Assembly (NCBI GenBank): GCA_033795365.1
Contig: JARYGU010000005.1
Location: 248,001 to 312,000 of the forward strand
Reading direction: 5' to 3'
From: JARYGU01 sp033795365
Lineage (GTDB): Bacteria > Pseudomonadota > Alphaproteobacteria > Rhizobiales > Rhizobiaceae
DNA: 64,000 nucleotides
In this document: positions 9,622 to 18,087 of the stretch, piece by piece
Layout: every line of letters starts with the position of its first letter
Position numbering within the stretch: the first letter of the stretch is position 1
Notes under the pieces: generated by a model
What the model was told of the DNA's origin: nothing
Databases searched by the model: none
What the model saw: only the letters and a program-made list of their open reading frames with translations
Translations under genes and position numbers: made by a program

Positions 9622-9643
9622 GACATAAATATATGTTTATGTC
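9622..9643. promoter_or_regulatory. Perfect palindrome upstream of metK, candidate operator
   Basis: GACATAAA (9622-9629) and TTTATGTC (9636-9643) are exact inverted repeats around TATATG. The site is AT-rich in a GC-rich neighbourhood and lies about 75 bases before metK, where a -10 box (TATATT on the minus strand) could overlap it. An ArsR-type SahR regulator of the methionine cycle or the upstream XRE gene product are possible binders; neither is shown. Confidence 0.55.
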
Positions 9644-9684
9644 TCGCTCTCCGGGCTGCTGTATCACGCGCGCAATAGGGCATC

Positions 9685-9709
9685 AAAAAAGCGGCCCCCG
9701 GGAGCCGCT
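9685..9709 (-). terminator. Rho-independent terminator after phrR
   Basis: On the minus strand AGCGGC and GCCGCT form a stem with a GC-rich loop, followed by a run of six T (9690 down to 9685). It lies about 40 bases after the phrR stop codon and before metK, so metK needs its own promoter. Confidence 0.8.
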
Positions 9710-9750
9710 GCTTTGGTCTTCTTGAGCGCTGTTCGTCTGCAGCCGACCGG

Positions 9751-10170
9751 TCAGTCCACTTCGGCTTCTGCGGCCAGTGCCTTCACGAGATCCACGAGCT
9801 TGCGCCGCACTTTGGGGTCGCCGATCTTGACGAAGGCGCGGTTCAACTGAAGCCCTTCGGAGGAGGAGAGAAAGTCGACGACGTAATTCGAACTGGACGC
9901 TTCGGCCATGCCCGACGCGCCGCCTGTAGTGTCGCCGGGCGCATCTTCGAAGAAGAAGGATACGGGGACATTCAGAATGCTCGATATGTTCTGCAGCCGG
10001 CTTGCGCCAACGCGGTTAGTCCCCTTCTCGTATTTCTGAATCTGCTGGAAAGTGATGCCGAGGCTTTCGCCCAGCTTCTCCTGACTCATACCGAGCATGG
10101 TCCGCCGAAGTCGTATCCGACTGCCGACGTGAATATCGATCGGATTCGGCTTCTTCTTGTTTTCAATCAT
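9751..10170 (-). CDS. phrR: XRE-family transcriptional regulator (PhrR/PraR type)
   Basis: This is a 139-residue DNA-binding regulator with one helix-turn-helix domain at about residues 17-72 (IRLRRTMLGMSQEKLGESLG opens it) and a conserved C-terminal tail. In rhizobia this family includes PhrR, described as pH- and stress-inducible, and PraR, which represses adhesion and biofilm genes. It lies between lnt and metK. A clear terminator follows it, so it is probably a single-gene unit, expressed from the AT-rich region after lnt. The family is certain; the choice between the two names is not. Confidence 0.85.
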   Translation of the reverse strand: MIENKKKPNPIDIHVGSRIRLRRTMLGMSQEKLGESLGITFQQIQKYEKGTNRVGASRLQNISSILNVPVSFFFEDAPGDTTGGASGMAEASSSNYVVDFLSSSEGLQLNRAFVKIGDPKVRRKLVDLVKALAAEAEVD

Positions 10171-10318
10171 GACTCTGTCCTAACGCGCGAATTAGCCCCT
10201 CGCCCCGGTATCTGTCATGCAAGGCCTAACGCCACGTTGTATTCCGTGAAGTTCGAAGGCCACCACAATACGAGAAAAACCCAAGCGGCAGCCACTATGC
10301 AATTTTAGGGGTTTTTGG

Positions 10319-11908
10319 TCAATTATCCCCGTTTATAAAACCAATGCGAGAAATTAATCCAATAAAAAAAACCATGGCGACAACAAGGCAAAACCAAAGG
10401 TTATGTGAAAAGATGTCCGAATTCCAAACGTTTTTTCCCGGTAAAGTTGAATCAATGAAGCCGCTTATATTATAAGAGAGTCCTAATTCTACTCTTCCTT
10501 TCATATCGACGATAGCGGATATGCCGTTGTTCGCCGCCCGAATCAGCGGCAGCCCGGTTTCCACAGCACGGATCCTCGCTTGCTGAAAATGCTGATAGGG
10601 GCCCGGCGTATCACCAAACCACGCATCATTCGTGACATTGAGCAATGCGCTGGCTTCCTTGGCTCTTGTTCCTATTTCGGAAGGGAAAATCGCCTCGTAG
10701 CAGACCAGGGGATACACTGATCGATCACCGGGCAAGGCGAGCAACTGGTGCTCGCGCGCTGCTGAAAAGCCTCCCGGCATCGCTGCCACCGCATCGATAC
10801 CCCAGGATGCGAAGAGATCGCCGAAGGGCATATATTCCCCGAAGGGAACGAGGTGTACTTTGTCGGAAGCCCCTGTAATCTGCCCTTTACCATCGATTGT
10901 GTATATCGAATTGTAGTATCGCGGCGCTTTTCCAGCGCCGGCACCTTCCATCCGCACCGCCCCTGCAACCAAGACTTGATCGTCGTCCAGCACCTCGGCG
11001 ATACGAACGAGCGCATCGGGATTCTCGGTCAGGATGAAGGGAATCGAGGTCTCCGGCCAAACGATGATGTCCGGTCGCTTGCCGCCGTCGACAGGCGGCT
11101 CGGTGCTCAAGGCGAGATGCCTCTCGAACACCTCGGTGCGCGCACGGTCGTCCAGTTTCATGGCCTGATCGATCATCGGCTGGACCAGACGGACGACCGG
11201 CCCCTGGGCGGGGACATCCGGTTGGACATAAAGAGCGTAGGCTCCATAGCCGACGTGGCCGGCAAACAGAATCGCGGCTGCGGACAGGCCAAGACGTTTT
11301 CCGCGCCCGCTGCCCAACAATGCAGGGGCGGCGAAGACGAAGACCGCAAGGACGTTGATTGCGGCGATGCCGATCGGGCGCGCCGACTGCATGAGAAGCG
11401 GTATCGGCATGGCGCCGTAACCCACCGCATTCCATGGGAAGCCGGTAAAAAGCGTGCCCCGCAGCCACTCCGCCGCTCCGAAGGCGAAGGCGAGCGCCGC
11501 AATGCGCCCCACGCCGTCGGACCACAGGAGGCGCGCCGTGGCGGCTGCAAGGCCGTAGTAGAGCGCGAGGAATGCCGGAAGGCCGACGACGGCAAGCGGC
11601 AGCGCCCAGGCGAATTCATCCGCTTCGACGAGAAGCGCATTTCCAAGCCACCAAAGACCACCGAGAAAATAGCCGAAGCCGAAGAACCAGCCGATGCGAA
11701 AAGCCGGAGAAAGGCGGCGCAGGACGCCGGCTTCGGGTTCACTGGTTGCGCCGTCTATGAGCCAGACGAGAATGGTGAAAGATACGAACAGCGCAGCCGG
11801 AAAATCGAAGGGCGCGAGCCCCAATACCCCGACAAGACCCGCAAGAAACGCGAGGAGCGCCCGCCTTGCACCCGACAAAAGCATGATCTTGCCCGCGAGC
11901 CGTTGCAT
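10319..11908 (-). CDS. lnt: Apolipoprotein N-acyltransferase
   Basis: Lnt adds the third acyl chain to the N-terminal cysteine of lipoproteins in the inner membrane. The 529-residue protein has about seven hydrophobic segments in its first 230 residues, then a carbon-nitrogen hydrolase domain with the expected triad in the segments IVWPETSIPF (Glu), KVHLVPFGEYMPFG (Lys) and LVCYEAIFP (Cys), and a last membrane helix. It follows corC on the same strand, as in many proteobacteria. The final 45 codons are much more AT-rich than the rest of the gene, although the reading frame and the terminal helix look intact. Confidence 0.95.
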   Translation of the reverse strand: MQRLAGKIMLLSGARRALLAFLAGLVGVLGLAPFDFPAALFVSFTILVWLIDGATSEPEAGVLRRLSPAFRIGWFFGFGYFLGGLWWLGNALLVEADEFAWALPLAVVGLPAFLALYYGLAAATARLLWSDGVGRIAALAFAFGAAEWLRGTLFTGFPWNAVGYGAMPIPLLMQSARPIGIAAINVLAVFVFAAPALLGSGRGKRLGLSAAAILFAGHVGYGAYALYVQPDVPAQGPVVRLVQPMIDQAMKLDDRARTEVFERHLALSTEPPVDGGKRPDIIVWPETSIPFILTENPDALVRIAEVLDDDQVLVAGAVRMEGAGAGKAPRYYNSIYTIDGKGQITGASDKVHLVPFGEYMPFGDLFASWGIDAVAAMPGGFSAAREHQLLALPGDRSVYPLVCYEAIFPSEIGTRAKEASALLNVTNDAWFGDTPGPYQHFQQARIRAVETGLPLIRAANNGISAIVDMKGRVELGLSYNISGFIDSTLPGKNVWNSDIFSHNLWFCLVVAMVFFIGLISRIGFINGDN

Positions 11909-12007
11909 GCCGCCCCTTTCCGAAGAAATTCGCCCGAATCAGCCGCGCCAGTCTTCCAAAAAACAACGGCTTTGTCCTGCCCTCTCTGGCTTCAGAAGGC
12001 AGGAAGA

Positions 12008-12027
12008 AAAGGGGCTCAGACCCCCTT
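12008..12027 (-). terminator. Weak hairpin after corC, possible terminator or attenuator
   Basis: AAGGGG (27-22 on the minus strand, near 12022-12027) pairs with CCCCTT (12009-12014) around a seven-base loop, and TTTTCTT follows. It sits directly behind the corC stop codon and before lnt. The stem is short, so read-through into lnt is likely. Confidence 0.45.
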
Positions 12028-13197
12028 CTAATCGGAGATATTTTCCTCTGCGGGAGGCTTCGGAAGAATGCGGCCAACGCTTGCCGGGGGCATCGAGTCA
12101 AGCTCGATTTCCGGCTTGAGCGGGCGGCGGCGGGCGGGCGGGCGCTTGCGGGTGATCCGTACCCGCTTCACCCTGCGAGGATCGGCATCGAGGACGTGGA
12201 ATTCGAATCCTGGCAGCGCCTGAACGACCTCGCCGCGCGCCGGAATGCGCCCCAGCGACGCGAAGATGAGACCTCCGAGCGTATCGGCATCCTCAAGCTG
12301 CTCGCGAATGTCGAAATCCGGGCCGATGACTTCGGCCAGCTCTTCCAGTTCGGCCCGGGCGTCGGCGATGAAGACGTCATCGGAGACCCGGCTGACCATC
12401 GTTTCATCGTCGTCGTGCTCGTCCTCGATATCGCCGACGACCATCTCGACGATGTCTTCCAGCGAAGCAAGGCCGTCGGTGCCGCCATATTCGTCGATGA
12501 CAAGCGCCATCTGCGTGCGGTCCGCCTGCATGCGGGCCATCAGATCCGCTGCCAGCATGGACGGCGGTACGAAGAGCACCGGCCGAATGATGCCGGCTTC
12601 GGCGACCGTCTTGTTGAGATCCACACGGGCGAGGTCGAATTCGGCGCGCTGGGCTCTTGCCGGCTTTACGTCGGTTGCGGGCGGCGTCGCGCCGTTCTTC
12701 GTGCCGCTGCGCCGCTTGTTGCGTGCCTGCTTGGTGACATAGGCGAGCAGGTCGCGGATATGGACCATGCCGCGCGGATCGTCCAGACTTTCGAAATAGA
12801 CCGGCATGCGCGAGCGGCCGGATTCCTCGAAGAGCACCATCAACTCGCCAATGGAAATATCCTGATCGACCGCTTCGATATCGGCGCGCGGCACCATCAC
12901 ATCCTCAACCCGCACTTCGCGAAGACGCAGGATGTTGTGGAGCATCGCCCGCTCCTCGGGCGAAAAGGCGGTGTCGCCCGCCTCATCGGTCATCAGAGCT
13001 TCGGCTATTTCCCGACGCAAGGTTGCGCCGCCGGGATTGCGCCAGATACGCGCCGCACGGGACCAGAAGGATGTGCCGGCTCGATTGCCGGTTTCCGGTC
13101 TATGCGGGGCGGTGCTACTACTGCCCGCCTCGTCTTGTCCAGAGGCTCCCGCCTCACCTGCCTCAGCCGCCACGGGCTGGTTTCTGAAATCGCTCAT
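12028..13197 (-). CDS. corC: CorC/HlyC family CBS-domain protein
   Basis: This is a soluble protein of 389 residues of the YbeX/CorC type, linked in other bacteria to magnesium homeostasis and ribosome assembly. It has two CBS domains (about residues 90-250, opening near VEDVMVPRADIEAVD) and a C-terminal CorC/HlyC domain (about 260-345). The N-terminal 60 residues are low-complexity and the C-terminal tail is rich in Arg and Pro, both longer than in E. coli CorC. It starts 12 bp after ybeY, in the ybeY-corC-lnt order typical of proteobacteria. It lacks the membrane domain found in larger family members. Confidence 0.9.
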   Translation of the reverse strand: MSDFRNQPVAAEAGEAGASGQDEAGSSSTAPHRPETGNRAGTSFWSRAARIWRNPGGATLRREIAEALMTDEAGDTAFSPEERAMLHNILRLREVRVEDVMVPRADIEAVDQDISIGELMVLFEESGRSRMPVYFESLDDPRGMVHIRDLLAYVTKQARNKRRSGTKNGATPPATDVKPARAQRAEFDLARVDLNKTVAEAGIIRPVLFVPPSMLAADLMARMQADRTQMALVIDEYGGTDGLASLEDIVEMVVGDIEDEHDDDETMVSRVSDDVFIADARAELEELAEVIGPDFDIREQLEDADTLGGLIFASLGRIPARGEVVQALPGFEFHVLDADPRRVKRVRITRKRPPARRRPLKPEIELDSMPPASVGRILPKPPAEENISD

Positions 13198-13209
13198 CGT
13201 TCCAAACTG

Positions 13210-13713
13210 TCAAACCGGGTCGTCCCCGTAAGGATCAGATAGGCCAAGTTCGGCCAAAATGCGAGTCTCGAGGCCTTCCATTTTTTCCGCTTCTTCGGTT
13301 TCCAGGTGATCATAGCCGAAGAGATGGAGAAAACCATGCACCAGAAGATGCGTCAGATGCTCATCGAAGGGCTTACCCATTTCCGACGCCTCCCGCTGCA
13401 GCGTCTCGTAGGCGAGAACGATGTCGCCGAGCATCGGCCCTGGCATTTTGCCGGGCGTGACCGGAAAAGCGGGAAAGGAAAGCACGTTGGTCGCCTTGTC
13501 CTGCCCGCGCCATTGCGCATTGATATCGCGGATCTCCGCATCGCCGGTGAAAACGAGCGAGACTTCGGAAGGCTCGGGTGGGAAAGGCTGTCTCTCTTCC
13601 CGCGCAAGAAACCCGGCGGCGGCAAAAAGGACGTGCTCGCTCAATCTCTGCAAATCGGCTTCGGCCGGCCAGGAGCCCTCCTCCAGGCTGATCTGTATGT
13701 CGAGTTCGCTCAT
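13210..13713 (-). CDS. ybeY: Endoribonuclease YbeY (rRNA maturation factor)
   Basis: YbeY is a zinc-dependent endoribonuclease for 16S rRNA 3' end maturation and ribosome quality control. The 167-residue product carries the zinc-binding signature H3xH5xH as HGFLHLFGYDH, with His 126, 130 and 136. The central segment NVLSFP is also typical. It lies between phoH and corC, 18 bp after phoH, the order seen in most proteobacteria. In Sinorhizobium the homologue also affects small-RNA-dependent regulation, which is known for the family and cannot be seen here. Confidence 0.96.
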   Translation of the reverse strand: MSELDIQISLEEGSWPAEADLQRLSEHVLFAAAGFLAREERQPFPPEPSEVSLVFTGDAEIRDINAQWRGQDKATNVLSFPAFPVTPGKMPGPMLGDIVLAYETLQREASEMGKPFDEHLTHLLVHGFLHLFGYDHLETEEAEKMEGLETRILAELGLSDPYGDDPV

Positions 13714-13731
13714 CGGTTCGCGGGAACCGCA

Positions 13732-14787
13732 CTAGCGGTCCATCTGCTCGCTTTCATCCTGAACCGCGGTTTGCGATTCATAGGCCCTGACGATGCGGGC
13801 CACCATCGGGTGACGGACGACATCCGTATCCTTGAAACGGACGACGGAGACACCTTCGACCCCCTTGAGGATCTGCAGCGCTTCGACCAGTCCCGACTTG
13901 ACGCCCCGCGGCAGGTCGACCTGGCTCGGATCGCCGGTGACGATCATGCGTCCGTTCTCGCCAAGGCGCGTCAGGAACATCTTCATCTGCATCGACGTGG
14001 TGTTCTGCGCCTCATCCAGAATGACGGCGGCATTGGCAAGCGTACGCCCGCGCATGAAGGCGAGCGGCGCGATCTCGATCACGCCGGCGGTAATGGCCCG
14101 CTCCACCTTGTCGCCCGGCATCATGTCGTAAAGCGCGTCGTAAAGCGGCCGCAGATAGGGATCGACCTTTTCCTTCATGTCGCCCGGGAGGAATCCGAGC
14201 CGCTCGCCCGCCTCGACCGCAGGCCGCGACAGGATGATCCTATCCACCGCACCGCGCTCGAGGAGCTGGGCGGCATAGGCGACTGCAAGATAGGTCTTGC
14301 CCGTGCCGGCCGGCCCGACACCGAAGACCAGCTCCGCGCGCTCGAGCGCGCGGATATAGGTATCCTGCGTCGGCGTGCGCGCCACGATCGTCTTCTTGCG
14401 CGTCGATATCTGCGCCATGGTCAGCTTGGCCTTGCGCTCCATCGTCGGAAGCTGAAGCTGATCGTCGGCGGCGATCGCCATGCGGATCGCGCCCTCGACA
14501 TCGGAAAGCTCTATGGAGCCGCCGTTCTGAAGGCGTCCATAGAGATAATCCAACGCATGGCGGGCCTGGTTGGTCGCCACGACGTCGCCGGAGATCGCAA
14601 CGGAGTTGCCCCGCGCCCGCGCATCGATGTTAAGGCGTTGCTCGATCAGCTTCAGGTTCTGATCGAATTGGCCGAAAAGCTCGCTTGCATGCCGGTTGTT
14701 CTCGAAGGTGAGCACGAAGTGGTTGGCGTCTGTCGGGGATTGCTTCGACTGTCGCGGCGATGACGTCATCAATTCGTGTCCGTTCAA
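13732..14787 (-). CDS. phoH: PhoH family ATPase
   Basis: This is a cytoplasmic P-loop ATPase of 351 residues of the PhoH type, with Walker A GPAGTGKT at 158-165 and a Walker B segment VILDEAQNTT. The exact role is unresolved; the fixed link to ybeY suggests RNA metabolism. I begin it at a TTG at 14787 because AAAGGAG lies 9 bases upstream; the first ATG, at 14769, is six codons downstream and too far from that site. It is 26 bp downstream of miaB in the same transcript direction. Confidence 0.93.
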   Translation of the reverse strand: MNGHELMTSSPRQSKQSPTDANHFVLTFENNRHASELFGQFDQNLKLIEQRLNIDARARGNSVAISGDVVATNQARHALDYLYGRLQNGGSIELSDVEGAIRMAIAADDQLQLPTMERKAKLTMAQISTRKKTIVARTPTQDTYIRALERAELVFGVGPAGTGKTYLAVAYAAQLLERGAVDRIILSRPAVEAGERLGFLPGDMKEKVDPYLRPLYDALYDMMPGDKVERAITAGVIEIAPLAFMRGRTLANAAVILDEAQNTTSMQMKMFLTRLGENGRMIVTGDPSQVDLPRGVKSGLVEALQILKGVEGVSVVRFKDTDVVRHPMVARIVRAYESQTAVQDESEQMDR

Positions 14788-14813
14788 GCGGTCAAGCTCC
14801 TTTGCGTCCGCCG

Positions 14814-16211
14814 TCAGCCCATCTCCTCGGCGAAGAGGCTGTTGGGGCCGGCACCAGTGATTCGTACTCTTATAATGTCACCGATTCCAGACGCTTTTGC
14901 ATCAACATTCACGGGCTGCAGCCAAGGCGAACGCCCGACGAGCTGGCCAGGCATGCGGCCGGGCTTCTCGAGCAGCAGGTCGATCTCCTTACCGACGCAG
15001 GCCCGGGCAAATTCCCTCTGCTGACGAAACAGCAGTTCCTGCAATCTTTCAAGGCGTTGCGACCTCACGTCTTCCGGTACATGTTCGTCCATCTCCGCTC
15101 CGGGAGTGCCGGGACGCTTGGAGTATTTGAAGGAAAACGCCTGTGCATAACCGACCATCTCGACGATGCGCATCGTATCTTCGAAGTCGGCATCCGTCTC
15201 GCCGGGAAAGCCGACGATGAAATCGCCGGAAATGGCAAGCTCCGGCTGAACGGCGCGGATGCGGTCGATAAGCGCCAGATATTCCGCCGCCGTATGCCGC
15301 CGGTTCATAGCCTTCAGGATTCTGTCGGAGCCCGATTGCACGGGAAGATGCAGATAGGGCATCAGCTTCGGCAGGTCCCGATGCGCAGCGATCAGGCTGT
15401 CATCCATGTCGCGCGGATGGCTCGTGGTATAGCGCAGCCGCGCCAACCCCTCTATTTCGGAAAGCCGGTTCAGAAGATCGCCGAGGCCCCATTTTCTGCC
15501 GTCCGTCCCTTCGCCATGCCAGGCATTCACGTTCTGGCCGAGCAGCGTGATCTCGCGAACGCCGCCCTCGATCAGCTTCTCCGCCTCCGAAACGATCTGC
15601 GCAACCGGACGGGACACCTCGGAGCCACGGGTATAGGGCACGACGCAGAAGGTGCAGAACTTGTCGCAGCCTTCCTGAACCGTAAGGAATGCGGTGACGC
15701 CTCGCTGGCGCGTCTTCGCCTTCTCCGGTGCCGGCAGATGCTCGAACTTGTCCTCGATCGCATAGTCGGTCTCGATGACCCGCTCTCCGCGCTTGGCGCG
15801 TTTCAGGGCATCGGGCAGCCGATGATAGGTCTGCGGACCGATGACGAGATCGACCGCCGGCGCGCGCCGCAGGATTTCGGCTCCTTCGGCCTGCGCCACG
15901 CAGCCCGTTACGCCGATCATCATCTCGCGTCCGTCCTTCGCCCGATCCTTCTTCATCTCGCGCAGGCGGCCGAGTTCGGAATAGACCTTCTCGGCCGCCT
16001 TCTCGCGAATATGGCACGTGTTGAGAAGAACCAGATCGGCTTCATCGAGCTTGTCGGTCGCCTGATAGCCGTCCTTTGCTAACGCATCCGTCATCCTGTC
16101 GCTGTCATAGACGTTCATCTGGCAGCCATAGGTCTTCACGAAGACCTTGCGGGCTTTCGCGGCATCGGAAATCGGCTCGGCGGCGGCGAGAATTGCGGTT
16201 TGCTCGGTCAT
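14814..16211 (-). CDS. miaB: tRNA-2-methylthio-N6-dimethylallyladenosine synthase
   Basis: MiaB is a radical-SAM methylthiotransferase that converts i6A37 to ms2i6A37 in tRNAs reading UNN codons. All six cluster cysteines are present: Cys30, Cys66 and Cys104 of the N-terminal UPF0004 domain and Cys182, Cys186 and Cys189 of the radical-SAM motif (CDKFCTFC). A TRAM domain closes the 465-residue protein. It lies between olsA and phoH on the same strand, 42 bp after olsA, an order known from Rhizobiaceae. Confidence 0.97.
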   Translation of the reverse strand: MTEQTAILAAAEPISDAAKARKVFVKTYGCQMNVYDSDRMTDALAKDGYQATDKLDEADLVLLNTCHIREKAAEKVYSELGRLREMKKDRAKDGREMMIGVTGCVAQAEGAEILRRAPAVDLVIGPQTYHRLPDALKRAKRGERVIETDYAIEDKFEHLPAPEKAKTRQRGVTAFLTVQEGCDKFCTFCVVPYTRGSEVSRPVAQIVSEAEKLIEGGVREITLLGQNVNAWHGEGTDGRKWGLGDLLNRLSEIEGLARLRYTTSHPRDMDDSLIAAHRDLPKLMPYLHLPVQSGSDRILKAMNRRHTAAEYLALIDRIRAVQPELAISGDFIVGFPGETDADFEDTMRIVEMVGYAQAFSFKYSKRPGTPGAEMDEHVPEDVRSQRLERLQELLFRQQREFARACVGKEIDLLLEKPGRMPGQLVGRSPWLQPVNVDAKASGIGDIIRVRITGAGPNSLFAEEMG

Positions 16212-16253
16212 GGGCGGTTCTTTAGTGGAAAAAGCCCGGAAAATGAAGCCCCT

Positions 16254-17042
16254 TCAGCGGCCGCGAAGCCGGCTCGACAGCATTGCCTTGATCCGTCCTT
16301 CGACCTCCCGGCTGACAGTCTTGCGGTTGCCGCCGCGACGGAATTCTATCCTCTCGCCGAAATCGACATCGACATCCACCGCCCCTTCGCGCAGGATCGT
16401 CAAAAGATGAGGGGCAAGCTCGATATCTCCCGGCCAGGCGGCGATCGGCCTGTGAAAGCGCCCCATCGGCATACCGTGTATGCCGGTGTAGGAGATCGCT
16501 ACCGGCTGAATATGAACGACGCCGTCCGGAGCGAAGGGAACGGCGGAGGCGGCGGCGCCGAAGAGGGAGGATTTGATCTCCAGCAACCGATTACCGTCGG
16601 AGGTCGTTCCTTCCGGAAACAGCACCACGATCTCCCCTCCGGCAAGCCGCCGCGCAATTTCGCCCGCCTGATCGCCGGCCTTCCGTTTCTGCTCGCGCTC
16701 TATGAAGATCGAGGCCTGTAAGCGGGCCAATATGCCGAAGACCGGCCAATCCCGCACCTCCGATTTCGCCACGAAGACCACGTCCGCAATCGAGCTCAGG
16801 ACCAGGATATCCTTCCAGGAAACATGGTTGGAGACGAGCATCAGAGGGCGGTTCGGATCGACTGCTCCATGCACGCGGACCTTGAGGCCGATCAGACGAC
16901 AGGCAAGGCGATGCCACAGACGAGGGATCACGCGACGGAGGCGAAAGTCACCCCAGAGCGACAAAAGCTGAAGCGGCAGGAGAACCATCGTCCAGGCGAA
17001 CAGAACGAGGACGACGAGGGCGATGCGAATCCACGCGATCAA
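16254..17042 (-). CDS. olsA: 1-acyl-glycerol-3-phosphate acyltransferase family protein, probable OlsA
   Basis: This is a 262-residue membrane acyltransferase with an N-terminal membrane helix (about 4-28), the catalytic HX4D motif as His73 and Asp78 (NHVSWKD), and the phosphate-binding FPEGTTSDG at 141-149. Two enzymes of this family occur in rhizobia: PlsC for phosphatidic acid and OlsA, which acylates lyso-ornithine lipid. The position next to miaB matches OlsA, and an olsB homologue lies about 15 kb away in this window. Sequence alone does not separate OlsA from PlsC, so the symbol is an inference from gene order. Confidence 0.8.
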   Translation of the reverse strand: MIAWIRIALVVLVLFAWTMVLLPLQLLSLWGDFRLRRVIPRLWHRLACRLIGLKVRVHGAVDPNRPLMLVSNHVSWKDILVLSSIADVVFVAKSEVRDWPVFGILARLQASIFIEREQKRKAGDQAGEIARRLAGGEIVVLFPEGTTSDGNRLLEIKSSLFGAAASAVPFAPDGVVHIQPVAISYTGIHGMPMGRFHRPIAAWPGDIELAPHLLTILREGAVDVDVDFGERIEFRRGGNRKTVSREVEGRIKAMLSSRLRGR

Positions 17043-17112
17043 AAGCTGTATCCGACCGGCATCGCGACGGCTGCCGGATGCCGCAAAATCCGGGCGAAAT
17101 GCCGCCCGGGAC

Positions 17113-17541
17113 TCACTCGCCTTCCTTCTTCAGGGGAATGCCGTAGAGCTCCAGCCGGTGATCGACCAGCCGGAAGCCGTGTTCGCGGGCGATCTTCTCC
17201 TGCAATGCTTCGATTTCCGGCGAATGGAACTCGATGACCTTGCCGTTCTTCAGATCGATGAGATGGTCGTGATGTTCGTCGGGAACGGTCTCGTAACGCG
17301 AGCGTCCATCGCGAAAATCATGGCGTTCGATGATTCCGACATCCTCGAACAGCTTCACCGTGCGGTAGACGGTCGAAATCGAGATCCGCGAATCGACTGC
17401 GGACGAGCGGCGGTAGAGTTCCTCGACATCGGGATGATCGGCCGAACTTTCCAGAACCCGCGCGATCACGCGGCGCTGTTCCGTCATGCGCATCCCGCGC
17501 TCGACGCAAAGCTCTTCCAGCGATTTTTCGAGATCCGCCAT
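17113..17541 (-). CDS. mur: Fur-family metalloregulator, probable Mur (manganese-responsive)
   Basis: This is a 142-residue Fur-fold repressor with a winged-helix DNA-binding half (about 1-85, including ISISTVYRTVKLFEDVGI) and a dimerisation half opening with EHHDHL (His 90, 91 and 93). It has only one cysteine, near the N-terminus, and lacks the C-terminal CxxC pairs of zinc-structured Fur proteins. In rhizobia the close homologue is Mur, which represses manganese uptake (sit/mntH) when Mn is replete, while iron control is done by RirA and Irr. Manganese specificity is inferred from the lineage. It lies 42 bp after rimI. Confidence 0.85.
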   Translation of the reverse strand: MADLEKSLEELCVERGMRMTEQRRVIARVLESSADHPDVEELYRRSSAVDSRISISTVYRTVKLFEDVGIIERHDFRDGRSRYETVPDEHHDHLIDLKNGKVIEFHSPEIEALQEKIAREHGFRLVDHRLELYGIPLKKEGE

Positions 17542-17583
17542 ATCGTTCGGGTCCCCGTCTCAGCCAGCACACACAGAGGGGAA

Positions 17584-18087
17584 CTAGCGAAGATCAAGCC
17601 TCATGACAAGCGCCATCGAACGCACACCCTGCGCATCGGCATAATAGGCCTTGCGCTCCCCGACCTTGACGAAGCCGAGGCGATCGTAGAGCCGGAGGGC
17701 AGGGATATTGCCTTCGTCGACTTCGAGGAAGATCATGCCGGCGTCCCGCATCCGCGCCTCGCGCAGCGCCGCCTGCATCAACCGCCAGCCCAAGCCCTGC
17801 CGCTCATGGCGCTGGTCGACGCCGATGGTCAGGATTTCGGCCTCCCCGGCGGTAGCGCGTGCGAGAACGAAGCCTCCGGCCACCCGGGTACCGGCATTCA
17901 CCTGCCGCGCCGCAAAGCCGAAAACCGGCTCCTGCGAAAGAAGAGAATGAAACTCGCCGTCGCTCCAGGCCCGTGCGAAGCGGGCACGATGGATAACGGC
18001 AGCGGTCGGCAGATCGGCCGCCTCCATCGGGAAAATATCGAAATCGGGCTTTCGGATGAAGTAGTCGCTGAGTGCCACGACGGTCAC
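17584..18087 (-). CDS. rimI: Ribosomal protein S18 alanine N-acetyltransferase
   Basis: This is a GNAT acetyltransferase of 167 residues. The acetyl-CoA-binding loop is QRHERQGLGWRLM and the C-terminal part has the RimI-like LRLYDRLGFVKVGERKAYY. RimI acetylates the N-terminal alanine of ribosomal protein S18 in E. coli. The start overlaps the tsaB stop by 4 bp (ATGA), a coupling of tsaB and rimI that is widespread in bacteria and supports the name. The true substrate set may be broader. Confidence 0.92.
   Translation of the reverse strand: MTVVALSDYFIRKPDFDIFPMEAADLPTAAVIHRARFARAWSDGEFHSLLSQEPVFGFAARQVNAGTRVAGGFVLARATAGEAEILTIGVDQRHERQGLGWRLMQAALREARMRDAGMIFLEVDEGNIPALRLYDRLGFVKVGERKAYYADAQGVRSMALVMRLDLR

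Noticed and set aside
9549..9750. SAM riboswitch before metK
   Set aside because: I could not find a SAM-I or SAM-II core or pseudoknot pattern; only the palindrome and a terminator of the upstream gene are clear. A covariance search would settle it.
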